A stretch of DNA of 64,000 nt from Casuarius casuarius. Lineage: Eukaryota > Chordata > Aves > Casuariiformes > Casuariidae. The translations under genes were made by a program, and so were the position numbers. How positions within the stretch are numbered: the stretch's first letter is position 1; every line of letters begins with the position of its first letter. Below the pieces are notes generated by a model that saw only the letters and a list, made by a program, of their open reading frames with translations, made no database searches and was not told the DNA's origin. Below are positions 25,270 through 36,339 of this stretch, in pieces. The stretch covers positions 1,369,527 to 1,433,526 of the forward strand of contig PTFA01000082.1 of NCBI GenBank assembly GCA_003342895.1, read 5' to 3'.

Positions 25270-26130
25270 ACACCATTGAAAGAGTTTAATATCCCAGTAG
25301 GACTGGATCATTTCCAGTCTCTGAAAAAATAGAACATGAAAACATAAATCCAAGAACAAGTATTGTTAATGAAATCTAGCAAATACAGGAAAGCACCATA
25401 CAACTGGAGAGCAGTAAGTGTTGTGTGTATATTTAAGAAACTGAGAAAAGTGATCTTGGCAATTACAAGCTCATTAATCTTACCTTAATAGCATGAAGGC
25501 TGTGGAAGAAATTTTGGAGGGAAGTATAATTAAATTCATAAGGGTAAATGAAAAATGAGATAAAAGGCAAAATAAGTTTAAAAAGGTGTAAAGCTTTGTG
25601 CCAAGCTAANTATGTCTCTATGAAGACTATTTTTTACTTTTTTTTTGTTTTAAGATTAGAAAGTGAAGTAGATTTAATTGGTCTGGAATTCAGTGAAGCT
25701 GATACATGGCAATGAAGAGTACAGAACTTGTATTACTCTCTCTAATGTAAAATCTTAAAGGCTAAAGGGGAGAAAGCAATGAGTTGTGCTAAAAGAATTT
25801 TACTATTAGAGTTCCATAAGGATTGGCTTTGGGATGAATATTTAATTCTTTGACTTTGGCTTAACAGATACTGAAATTTATTAATATGTATTTTCCAAAG
25901 TTGGAAGTCATCATCAGTATAGCACAGGATTAAAGAAGAGCCGGATGATCTAGAAACATAAGACAACAGAATACGCAATTTAACAGTATAAGGGATAGAA
26001 GATTCTGCTATAAGCTGATGGCTTATCAAGTGAAAATTATGCAGGTATAGCAACAACTAATGCAGTAATGAATCAAAGAAAGGCAATGAGATCCTACAAT
26101 TTATCCAACGAGCTATTCCGGTATAGGTAG
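25270..26130 (+). mobile_element. Ancient CR1/L3-like LINE remnant, plus strand
   Basis: The central RT region of an L3-type element is readable. 'CIFKK..KSD.GNY..I.LT' corresponds to 'KKGDKSDPGNYRPISLT' at about 25425-25485. A 'KILEG' equivalent lies at about 25508-25530. 'LEFSEA.DT' (F-S-K-A-F-D-T in relatives) is at about 25685-25705, and 'SVP.GLALG' (G-V-P-Q-G-S-V-L-G) at about 25810-25835. A later stretch (25900-25960) matches the region between RT and thumb. It stops before the 3' UTR. Frames are broken by many stops and indels, and T-rich insertions lie near 25630-25650. Confidence 0.65.
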
Positions 26131-26679
26131 AAATGTCATCATCATATCAGTTTGGTATCTCCAAGATCTATTGTATCTTGAACTGTTAAAAATGAAAGGT
26201 TTTTTTATTAGCATCACATCTAGAGACAAATATATGCTGCACAACTCAGGTACAGGTATCCTAACTAGTTCTGTCGGCAGGCTGCTCACATGGGCTAGTT
26301 CTTGGGTGTCATTAGTTACGCTGCTTCATGTATAATAGCAAGATTAGTATCTTCATGTAGGACTGCATTGACAGGATAAACAAAATCTTGGAGACCACTT
26401 GGATTTTGTGGTAGGCCTATCATGGCCTATGAATCANTGATTCATAGGATAAAATCCTAGCCTCTCTGTTTCACACTGTCAAAACTTTACTTACAGATTT
26501 AAGGCATGGAACTATTTTTTGTGTGTTATTAGTAATTTGCCACCTTTTGCATAACATAAGCAATATAATTGTAGCAAATAATTTCTACATAGTCCTGATA
26601 GGTTTAGACTGAGCTATAACATATGCTACAGAAAGACAGCCAATTCCTAAGTAATTAAGAATCCATCATACCTCTAAAT
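26131..26679. other. Unclassified DNA with a palindrome
   Basis: I see no coding signal. It contains the 23-bp palindrome at 26426-26448. It may separate two halves of related L3 insertions. Confidence 0.5.
26426..26448. repeat. Perfect 11-bp inverted repeat centred on an N
   Basis: CCTATGAATCA (26426-26436) and its exact reverse complement TGATTCATAGG (26438-26448) flank a single ambiguous base. The hairpin would have a one-base loop. Either the ambiguous call reflects a real loop variant or the symmetry and N are an assembly or polymerase artefact. Confidence 0.8.
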
Positions 26680-27560
26680 AAGCTGCCCCAATGGTTTGTT
26701 AACCTCACTGCAAAAATATGCAGCTTAGTGTTAGCCTAAATTTGTCTAGCTTGAACCTCTCTAGCCTCAGTCTCCATCCATTCTTTCTTATCATGCCTGT
26801 TGGATTGAAAAGCCCTCTGTAATACGGTAACTTTTTCCCATATTGATACTTACAGATTGTGATCAGGTAAACTTGCAGCTGTCTTTTTGATAAACTAATC
26901 TGGCTTGCTGTCTTTAGTTTACTGCTGTAGGACAGGCTTTCCAGACCCTACATTACTCTTGTGTTCTTTCCAATTTATCAATATTATTCTCAAAATGTGG
27001 AGGTCAGAAGTAGACATATCATCCCAGTAATACTCTCACTAGTATTATATAGAGATGCAATTAAAACTGATGGTCCTCTGCTTGTACACGAGAATCACAT
27101 TTGCTGTTAGCCACCACATCACACTGGAGCTCATGTACAACTGAACAGTGTCTGTTATGACCCTTAGGTTCATTAACTGTTTGCCAAATAACCTCCATCC
27201 TGTAAAAGAGGCACAAATCTTTGTTTCATGGATGTGTGACCTTGCATGAATTTTTATTTAAACAGATGCTGGTCATATTAGCCAATTTTAATGTTAATAT
27301 CCAGATCACTTTGTAGAACTGACCTACTATAATAACATAACTAGTAGAATTTTTCCCTTCACTAATTTCAGTGTTTGAAGATTTTATAAACACTGATTTT
27401 ATCTTTCATCAATACTAAAGCAATCTGCTGCCCAGTGCTACCAATAGCTTTATGGTGGAACTGAGAGCACCTTTAACTCCTGTTAAAATTCCATGATGAT
27501 CATTCGTTTAATTCAGCGGAACACATATTAATAATAAACTTCTTAATATGAATCACCAGC
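26680..27560 (-). mobile_element. Ancient CR1/L3-like LINE remnant, minus strand
   Basis: Read on the minus strand, this covers the end of the RT ORF and the 3' UTR. Plus-strand landmarks are 'catttgctgttagccaccacatcacactggagctcatgt' near 27098-27136 and 'gacccttaggttc' near 27160. The reverse of 'KCKVLH'-region text ('tgtgtgaccttgcatga') lies at about 27234-27250. 'ccagatcactttgtagaactgacc' is at about 27301-27324, and 'gcccagtgctaccaata' near 27430. These occur in CR1 antisense order. The UTR side continues to about 26690. It has no open frame and, unlike 7801-8720, is heavily diverged. Confidence 0.65.
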
Positions 27561-30500
27561 CTAAAGGGTCACACAACTGAAGAGCAATTTCCCAGACTGG
27601 TAGCAGTGTTCCTGCGTCAGAAATAGTCAATGGTACTAATGAGTGGACTGCGGTTTTAATTGCGAGTTAACATGCTGCAGATCTTATGCTGCAGACTCTT
27701 TCTTCTCCTGGAACNATCTTTCTCTTAAATGAGGCTTCTTAGCTTGGGGCTAAATTCCTTGGAGATATGGGAGCATGTAGAATAGTCAGCTCAAGACTCT
27801 ACATTTTATTCAATATCATATCCTTAAACTTTACAAACTCTGTCTTTTTNTACTGTCTTCAGAACCATTAGCTTAGAATTCAGTCATTTTTTTTACCACA
27901 GTGTTTGCTAACATAACTTTTTAAAAAGTACTGTTTCTAGAAAATGACTTCTTTCCACGTTTTACCACTCANATTTTTAAATAAAAAATATCTAATGCAT
28001 TTAAAGGGAGATTATGGATGTCAAAATCGCCCTGATTCAATGGTTTGAAGCCAAGAAAATCTTTTTAAACTGCTAAAATACCACAGGCATTCCGGAAATG
28101 AGACTTAAAATGTTTAATCTGAATTGCTCTTAAATTCTGACTACTTAGCAAAATATTTGCAGCTTCTGATGTAAACATTCAGTGATGCATAGGTAGCAAA
28201 ATCTGGGGTAAATATTTTTCTTTTTTTTACTGTTTTTGGGAAGGTCATTTCCATTAAGAAAAATGTAGTGAATGATGCTGTATGAGTTTGAGAAACTTTG
28301 CTCTATCATCTTTATGACCACCTATCTTGTCAGAATTTCTTCTCTCTTCAATTTGCTGTTTCTCTTTCATTAGTATAATTTAAAGAAAAAAATAAACAGT
28401 TTTATAGAATCTTTCATAACTAGAAAAAAATATTAGTGGCCATATAAGTGGGGATTTGTTCTTGTCAAAAGTGGTATCAGCAGCAAAATGACCATTGACT
28501 TTAATAGGTACAGGGTTTAAGAGGATTTTAATGGAACTCCATTCATTTTGTTGCATGAACAGGGGCCTGTTGTGCTTGAAACTATACCAACACAAATGTA
28601 AGGAGTAGTTGCTATCCTGAATAACCTGCAATCTAATTATCGTTCATTACCTCTTACAGGTCCTTCCCTACAAAGTAACACAGATTTTTTTCCTTCCTAT
28701 ATATAAATTGTTACTAANGCTGAAATGTTAGATGGGAAATTAAACTGAATACATTGAGATGGGCAATAAAGGCTGCAATATGGAAAGCATTGGAAAATAA
28801 TGGCCATGGCTACATGACTACAGGGCAGAGAACTCGGCAATGAAAGGCTAGAGGCAACTGCCTCAGGGCAACTTCACACAAAAGCTACCACACCTAGAAA
28901 AAAATACCATGGATTAGAAATTGAATAAAATTTCCCAGATCACAACAGTCTTACTTTGATTCAAAACTGCATCACCTGATGGCATTTCTTTCTTTTTCCC
29001 TGGGTTGCAGGGTTTTCCCATGGTACCCTGTTTATTTGCTCACAGCCATTGCCAGGGTAAACATGGAAAAGAGGCAAGGAAATGTCCTGATATTTGCTCT
29101 ACACTTTGGTTTGTTGAAAACTTATAGTTTTGTTTCCTTAAAGAAAGTCTGTATTGTTTTAAACAAGAGGGAAATTCAAACTTCTTTTTATAGGGGAAAC
29201 ATTTTCTGTGTTTTTCTTGCAGTATAATTTCTGAGGCAAGGTTCAAGCTTTGTTTTTGGATTAGATGTGCCATGTGTTTTTAGTACACAACTGAAATAGT
29301 GACTTTTGGAAAACTAGTATTATACATGTAGAATTCTGGGTATACAGAACTATTAAACTATTTCTGTATGAAACTGAGAAATAAAATGAGTAGAGTATCT
29401 GGCTTTGTTCACTCTCGTTACTTGCAGTAGAACCTCTGTTAATGGGATGAACTGCCTCTATTTCATATTTTTATGTAGACAAGATACACATGAAGACAGC
29501 CCTCTTCTTAATGCACATATATGAACATTTCAAGACCAACAGATCTATCTAGTATTACTGAAAATGTGCTGTACAGAGAAACCAAAGATTCTATAGGTTT
29601 GGAGGCTGACCTTCCTTGTTCCTTAATGTGATTCATTCAGAACAGGCATTATGTGTATTTGAGAGACAGCCTTGAAGAACCTTATCCCCTGTCAAAAATA
29701 TTGAAAGACAGAGGACTCAGTATGACTGAACTAACTACAGAGAATAGGTTGTTAACAAAGAAGACACATACAAATTTACGTCTCTCTACATGCACACACT
29801 ATAGGTTGAAAGAGTGCTCTTTTAGTAAATCTGATTAGGATTTGTACTTTTCTCATTAGATTACATAAATCAGATATACACCCATGCTAAAATGCTTTGA
29901 CCCAACCAAACTCACCACAGAAAAAAACTGACTAAATATATTTTCTATAACACAAATTGAATCTTTCCAATTAAAAGTGCCACAACCCTCCTTTGATTTT
30001 AATTGCACCAGATACTTTCTGACTAATGAATTCTATTTCACTAAGGACACTTCCAAGTCAAATTCAGCTATAAATTTAAGTACTTAAAACTTCACCTTTC
30101 ATAAAATCACAGATCAGTTGAAATGCTTCAGTAATGATTTGAAGCTTCAAAGTATTCCTTTACAGTTTTTACCTTCTAAATGCTACAGTTTTTGCTATTT
30201 TGTGAAAAACCAGTTCTGCTTTTTGCTTTCAGGAAGTACAAAACATAAAGCACAGGTATATATAGTAAATATAGTAAAACAAAAGTACGGGCCAAAAAAC
30301 AGAATGTCTCAATTGTTGCTATGTTGTATAGGATTATCGTTATGTGCAACTTCAAGCAGCAGGAGAGACCTGAATTCACTTTTTTCCAATAGTCAGGCTC
30401 TTACTACTTACATTATTCTAGTTCTTTATCTGTAACACAGGATACAGGATATATAACAAATATTTAATCAATTCTGTTTTATCCAGGAAATGTAAATGAT

Positions 30501-32870
30501 GAACGTTAACTACAATGAGGGCACCAGATACTTACTTTTAAATGTTCAGTGTTAATATTCTAAACTGTAAATGCAATGCAGGTTGCAAAGACAGTAAAGA
30601 CCACTATATTTACAATTGTGCAATTTCAGATGTAAATCTGCAACTGGTCTGAGCTCTACTTGTTTTTCTGTTTTTTTGCAGTTGTGCTTGTCTGCACATG
30701 AATAAAATGAGCAAACCATAGTAGCCATTCCTATGCCAGAGCTGCATGATTCAAGTTGTGAGAAAGCAGAAGTAAGGATACCAGTATTTTATACATTTTA
30801 TTCTGGCTTTCTCAACTATTTTCTCAATCCAATGAAAGTCTGAAGCAATTGATTCTTAAAATGCAAGTCAGTAAGGGAGGACTTTTGTGAGATAACATAT
30901 AAAGATTTCTAGCCTGCATTCTTGTAATCCAAGGTTATTGCTTGTATCATCATAGTACTGGTTTACCTTAATAAGAAATGTTTTGTGCTAGGAAAATTAA
31001 TGTTTATTATGCTCAATTACTATTTTATGTTGGAGGTATTAGGCAGGGAATAAAAAGGGCATACATTACTTCTACTACTCATTTCTGAAATCAACNGTAA
31101 TGAAGGTAAGATGTCCTCAGAAATGTCATTCTCTTGCCTTCATTAAGCAAACAATTTGTATTAATCCTGGTTATTTCAAACCTTACCACTTTAAGATGAG
31201 AAAATGAAATGTCATAAATTATGTAATACTTAAGAATGGTACTTTTCCTAGATGCCTCTAGTTAGGACTGGATTTCCATTATGTACAAGCATAAAAGGAA
31301 ATAGTCTCTGCCCTAAAGAGTTCATAATCTAAAATCAACAGAAAATAAAACAGAAAAACTGGAGGTTTACAGCGTCTCTGCATGTCATCAGGTCTCATTA
31401 TGAATAGACAGAAAAAAAGAATTATCCTTCTGAGCAAAATAAAGACTACAGCATCAAACCATGTTACATTAACTGTGAATTTAAAAACATCTCAAAGATC
31501 CCTGCATCTGAATTTAGAAAAAACTGGCTACACTTTTTTCTTTCCCCACCCCCACAGATGCAGTACTGTGCATGCTACTAATATAGATGAATAATATGAG
31601 ACAAAGCTCAATGATCACAGTTTGCTGCAGGTTAAAAAAAAGCCTCAACAGTTATATTCATGACCATGATGGGTTAGTTAGAGTCCAGTAGAAGCTTTAA
31701 ATCTCTTTTGTGATTTCAACTAAATTCAAACTAAGAAGGAAGCCTGAGGAGAAATTTCAATGTTACCTTTTATCTCTGCATATCATGTGCTGTGAGATTC
31801 TCTAATGCAAAAAGTGCAGAGCTCCTTATTCTTTTATTTCTACTGCTGGTCTCTTTACTAACTATGCCCTAATATTTTAACCTATTGTATTAATCTATAG
31901 CAATCACAGGACAAAACCCAATACTGAGCATTAGGTAGGTTGTAATTTTTCCACTTTTTTGTTTTTTGTCCAAATTATTCATGACGAAGAAACACAATCT
32001 TTCAGCAGTGCATTGATACACACAGCCACTATGTCTTGACAAGACAACACAGTGAAGCCTGAAGCCTGAAATGGGAACATCCATTTAGTAGAATAGGGTA
32101 ACTGAACCATTCATAATTAGTCAGTAAATTATATATCCCAATTGTGCAGCTTCATGATTCTTATATGTCCTCATTTATCATTGGCTTTGTGATATTCTTG
32201 GGTGAAGAACCATGGGATATCTCCTTTTGCCTACAAGCATGTACTGCGGTGGAGAAAATCTACCTTGAGCATTCAAAAAGATCAGAGTGCAATAGCTCAC
32301 TAAAACAGACTTCTGCAACTAGTGCTATGAAAGTAGGTGGGAGCACATATATGCATATGATCAAACTGAAGATGCACTATCCGGATAGTCAGCTATGGAC
32401 GTACTTTGAAACCATGGCAAGATACTAATAAACAAACCCGTGCAGGAAATATTTTCCATAGCCAAGAGGCCAGTATTAAAATCTGGAAATGAGTACTGTA
32501 TATCTTTCAGTCCATGTTTGTCAATCCTATATTTTTATAGAGAATACTTGGCCACTGTCTCATTCTATACAGATTTATTTTTCCAGATTTATTTCTGTAA
32601 ATAAAACACAGTTTTGCATCGACATTTTTAGGAAATGGTGTGGGGTAGTCTGCATGGTCCCCTCTTGTTAAGATAACTGGGGTACCAGCAGGCAATATTA
32701 CAGGAACATGAGTGTAACCAGTGTCTGCGAATAAAATACCCCAAACTGTCCAAGCTGAGAGGATGTTTGTCCCCAAACTAATAGTGCTTAGAGGAAATTA
32801 ATAATGACAGTTTGCTGAAGAAGACCACCAACTGGATTAAACAGTAGCCAGGGCCTCTGATGAGACTTCT
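27561..32870. other. Long unique stretch without recognisable gene
   Basis: About 5.3 kb of AT-rich DNA. ORFs reach 105 codons (30118-30435) but consist of hydrophobic or low-complexity text with no domain. A short 'ccattgactttaatagg' near 28492 resembles an old amniote repeat word. A T/C-rich tract with (C)n-CACCC lies near 31531-31556. Single Ns occur at about 27715, 27850, 27972, 28719 and 31096. I found no RNA gene and no LTR. Confidence 0.5.
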
Positions 32871-32879
32871 GGGAAAAGA

Positions 32880-33500
32880 AGGAGCCAGTTTGAAAGGAAG
32901 TATAAAAGAAGCATGAAAACTGTTACTGGGGGAAGAGGCCTCGGTATCAGCAGCTGTCAGACAGGGTTTGATACTGCCAGAAGTTGCACCACTGCCATCG
33001 CAACCACCACTTAGGCCTGACGGAGCATCCTCCCTGTCACATGCTGCTTGTACCCTGTCTTCCAACTAGGAGACTGACAGTACAGAGTGCAACATGCAGG
33101 GGCTCGCAACTGGGGTGATGGGCACGCAGGAGGCGCACGCGTGTGAGTAAGGGAGCCGGCACTCATGGAAGAGAGGGGCGCTTGTAACCCACGCTGTCTA
33201 GGAGAGNGGGCTGCACGCAGGTAACTGTGTGGATGGGTTTGTGGTGGGATTAGAATTTCTTGGGATTAATTACAGAGGGTGTTTAGAAATTGGTAAATAT
33301 ACCTCAACAGCCTGTAAGTGTCTCCTGTTGTGGTTTGTCTGTTGTATTGCTGACATCATTGATCCTGAATGCCTAGCTCACTGACTGCCAGTTAATTACC
33401 TGTTGTTAATAAATCAATAAGCTCTGCAGTCTTGGTTTGATTTAAACCACGTGTGTTGAGTAGCTTTTCTCTGCAATAAAAGGCTCTTGCATGTTGTTAT
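32880..33500 (+). repeat. Possible LTR-like block
   Basis: A TATA-like TATAAAAG at about 32900 is followed by a GC-richer, CpG-bearing segment (about 32930-33220) containing a donor-like GTGTGAGTAAG near 33139. AATAAA signals follow at about 33407 and 33474, with T-rich text after the second. This order (TATA, CpG-rich R-like part, polyadenylation signal) fits a retroviral LTR, or equally a small promoter and first exon. I could not find matching TG...CA termini or a target duplication. Confidence 0.25.
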
Positions 33501-33509
33501 AATTCCTTA

Positions 33510-35260
33510 AATATCAGAAATAATCTGTTCTAAGAAAGATTAGTACCTGCCTTTCTCACTAAACCATAGCTCACTTCTGAAGTGGACATGAGTATCGGGA
33601 CCGGATGGTGCAATGCATCACTGTCTTCACACAGGGCCACTGAGAAACTGGGTAAGGTATTGTGGGAAGTTTTCCTAAGGTAAAAAAACAGTTCTCTATA
33701 ACCTGCATGCCAGAAGCTGGAAATAAATCAGTCTCTGTGCCCTGTACCAGTGCATCCTGGAGAAAACACTGTCCATGTAACATAGACTGTCTCACTGTCA
33801 GCCTTGCTTAGCTGCACGGGTGGTGTTTAGGAGAATTTTATTTAGGGCATGCTGTTCACTTGACTGCAATCAACCTTCTAAGTTGTCACTCATAAAGAGA
33901 GCATTACCTAGAAATTTATGCAAGTTTAAATATGTTTTCCCCATCTCAGACTCTTTTGTCCTCCACCTTACTGTTTCTCTGACAAGAAAATTGTTTAGGA
34001 TTATACAGAAAGAGAAGTGGGTACACAATAAGTATTCATTACATATTAAATTGTGTGTGCAAAGTGTGAATTCATTGTATAGGAGTTATATAGAATTCAA
34101 AATACTTAATATCTAATCTGTATTTCTCTATGTTTATTTTTGTATATTTATGTGCCTCTATTATTATTATAAGTCCTGCAAATTGTACTGAGAATAATAT
34201 AAATAATGGGACAACTACATAAAATTTGTAGCCTGGGACTTGAGATACTTCTGACATTTGCAGAGGTAAAGGAAAAATTTAAAATTTTAAATACACTACT
34301 ATATTCATAGAGATTTAAAAAAAGATCTTATTTAAACATAGAGGCAATCATAGTACATAGGAAACAAGAAAAGGATAAACTCCCCTCTGGCCCCCTGAAA
34401 ATAAAAAGAGGTTGTGAAAGAAAGAACCCTGCCCACAAAATATTATAGAAAATACATTATACAATAAAAATGAAATAAAATAAAAAATGAGAAAATAAAA
34501 CAAATAATACATATTATAAAAATAATATAACTGCATAAATTTTCCTATTGCATTACTTCTCCTTAATCTTTTAATATTTTCTAAGGATTTGGGGGCAAAG
34601 TAGTTAAATCAAGACTTCAGCCCATTTTAAGAGATCAAAAATACTGGAATGCGCTACCATATTGCTCAGTGTTTCCACACCAGGATTCACATATCCTTCC
34701 CCACAGCAAATTCATACCCTGAAGCACTACTGCCAGTGTTCATGCACCAACCCATAAAAAAAAAAATGCGTTTCAAGGTTCAAGTGCTACATTCACATTA
34801 TCAGCCTCCAACTGTCTTGTGCCATGCAACACCATTACCATGGCTCATAGTCCGAGCTCCAGTGGTGATCTGAGCTCTGCTAGAGTCGCATGAATATCTA
34901 CACTCTCAGACACTGCAAGCTGTCTGCTATGGCAGCTCAACAGAGTTTGGGTATTTGCAGAACAGAGTGCTTTATCATTACCTCAGACTGTGTCATCCAC
35001 TTTTTCTACAAAAGCAATGTCTGCAGATGNAAATAAGGCCAAACTTTGGCCTCAAATACATAGGGATGCTCTTCATCTAGCAGAAGTTGCACTTGTATCT
35101 GTTGAGCCATTCTGGTTTTGGAAGCAGGGGGTAACTGGGATTTTAAAAGCCAATTTCCATCCTCAGAAATACCATTCCCAAAGACTCACTCTTTCATTGT
35201 AGGAAATGTCATTCTGTGAAAGACAACCTTTGAAGTATTGCACAGTAAATTAGACATGAA
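33510..35260. other. No gene recognised
   Basis: Short frames only (98 codons at most, 33820-34116). It includes the A-rich low-complexity tract at 34436-34535. One N near 35030. Confidence 0.5.
34436..34535. repeat. A-rich (AATAA)n-like low-complexity tract
   Basis: About 100 bp built almost entirely of A and T with repeated AATAAAA/AAATAA words. Multiple AATAAA strings here are compositional and not evidence of a polyadenylation site. Confidence 0.75.
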
Positions 35261-35269
35261 GACTTCTAT

Positions 35270-35294
35270 TATACACTAGGTGTATACACTAGGT
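35270..35294. repeat. 13-bp tandem microduplication
   Basis: TATACACTAGGT occurs at 35270-35281 and again at 35283-35294 with one intervening base, a perfect two-copy tandem. Confidence 0.85.
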
Positions 35295-35879
35295 ATTTGT
35301 ACAGTATCCATCACTGTAAGATCACATCACCACACAACTTGTTCATTTTTAAAGGTAAAGAGGTTACAAGCAGAACTGAGCAAATTTAACTGCAGAAAAC
35401 TGTAGAAATTAAAGGTGAAAAATTCTAGATACACCACTGAGTCTGGAAGTGAAGATGTACTCGGAGCGTGCTTATTAATTGGGTTTTTCAGGCGACAAAG
35501 ACAGGGAACATCTACCAGTTCATGAAGTCCAGAAAGTCTTGGTAGGAAAACAGTTGTGAGGAGATTCCTCTGAAGTCTCAAAGGACCAGGACCTCTGAGT
35601 TTATTTTTTAAAACATCATTCTTAGCTATATATTTTGTGGCGAGCGAGAATGACAGGAGGACAACTAACAGAGGCAATGAGCTCTTCACCTGGAAAACTG
35701 GAAAAATTAAGTGATGGAAGGCTGTTCCTTCTCCAGCAGGAAATGGATCATGACTTTGTACCAGTAAACTAAATTGTACAATCATGCTTTTGAGGAAGCC
35801 TTTCCTTTGCCTTTCAGAGAAGATTTGCTTCACAGGAGAAAGTAAACACAAGACAGCACTGCTCTTGAGTCTCTGTTCA
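35295..35879. other. Unclassified, antisense 230-codon frame overlaps
   Basis: A 230-codon minus-strand frame (35327-36019) spans this region and continues into the L3-like tail at 35880-36110. It is the longest frame in the window, but it is S/L/F-rich, shows no domain, and its 5' third is antisense to a retroelement 3' UTR. I treat it as chance or repeat-derived and not as a gene. Confidence 0.4.
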
Positions 35880-36110
35880 CAGGAGAGCACAGTATGGAGT
35901 TTGGCAGTATTTGAAAGGCTGTTACAAAGAGACAGGATTAATCTGTTCTCCATATCTGTGGGGGATAAGACAAGGAGTAAGAGAGCGTAACTGCAGCAAG
36001 AAAGCTTCAGGTTAGACATTAGGGAAAACTAATGGAAATGGTAAGGGTAGAAGAGCACTAAAAGAGATTACCTCAGGTGACTGTGGAACCTCCATCAAGA
36101 GATGAAAGAA
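35880..36110 (+). repeat. CR1/L3-like LINE 3' UTR fragment, plus strand
   Basis: The motif order of a CR1/L3 3' tail is visible: 'ttctcca.atctgtgggggataagacaaggag' (about 35948-35980), 'cttcaggttagacattaggg' (about 36005-36024), and 'agattacctcaggtgactgtggaacctccatc' (about 36065-36097, interrupted by substitutions relative to 'ggttacctagggaggtggtggaatctccatc'). It is heavily diverged and not open in sense. Confidence 0.65.
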
Positions 36111-36200
36111 ACATCAGTGATTTGTAGAGCTAACTGAAGAGTCAGAGCAGAGGAAAAAGAATTAGATGACATGTTGAAGTCTCTTTCATCCCTGTTTTTT

Positions 36201-36222
36201 TATGATTTACTTATGATTTACT
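36201..36222. repeat. 11-bp perfect tandem duplication
   Basis: TATGATTTACT is present twice head-to-tail (36201-36211, 36212-36222). Confidence 0.85.
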
Positions 36223-36286
36223 TTGGAGCAAATAATGTTTAGGTAATAAGCAATCATACTGTCTTGGTTTCCGGACTTCATTTCAG

Positions 36287-36339
36287 AAAAAAAGAAAAAG
36301 AGAAGCCCGGTGATAGAAGCTTGTCGAGAATGCATCCAG
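36287..36339 (+). other. Exon-like 53-bp segment with splice borders
   Basis: A pyrimidine-rich lead-in ending in TTTCAG (AG at 36285-36286) precedes 53 bases that end in ATCCAG followed by GTAAGG at 36340, a strong donor match. Two of three frames are open across it. One reads K-rich then RSPVIEACRECIQ. The other reads KKEKEKPGDRSLSRMHP. GC content is higher than the flanks. I do not recognise the peptide in either frame. If real it would be a small internal or alternative exon on the plus strand of a gene spanning this window. Splice-like pairs also arise by chance in long introns. Confidence 0.25.

Noticed and set aside
34436..34535. Multiple AATAAA strings as polyadenylation sites
   Set aside because: Part of an A-rich low-complexity tract with no upstream exon.
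35327..36019. Longest frame in the window, 230 codons on the minus strand
   Set aside because: S/L/F-rich text without a domain. Its 5' third is antisense to a CR1/L3-like 3' tail. No promoter, splice or polyadenylation context.
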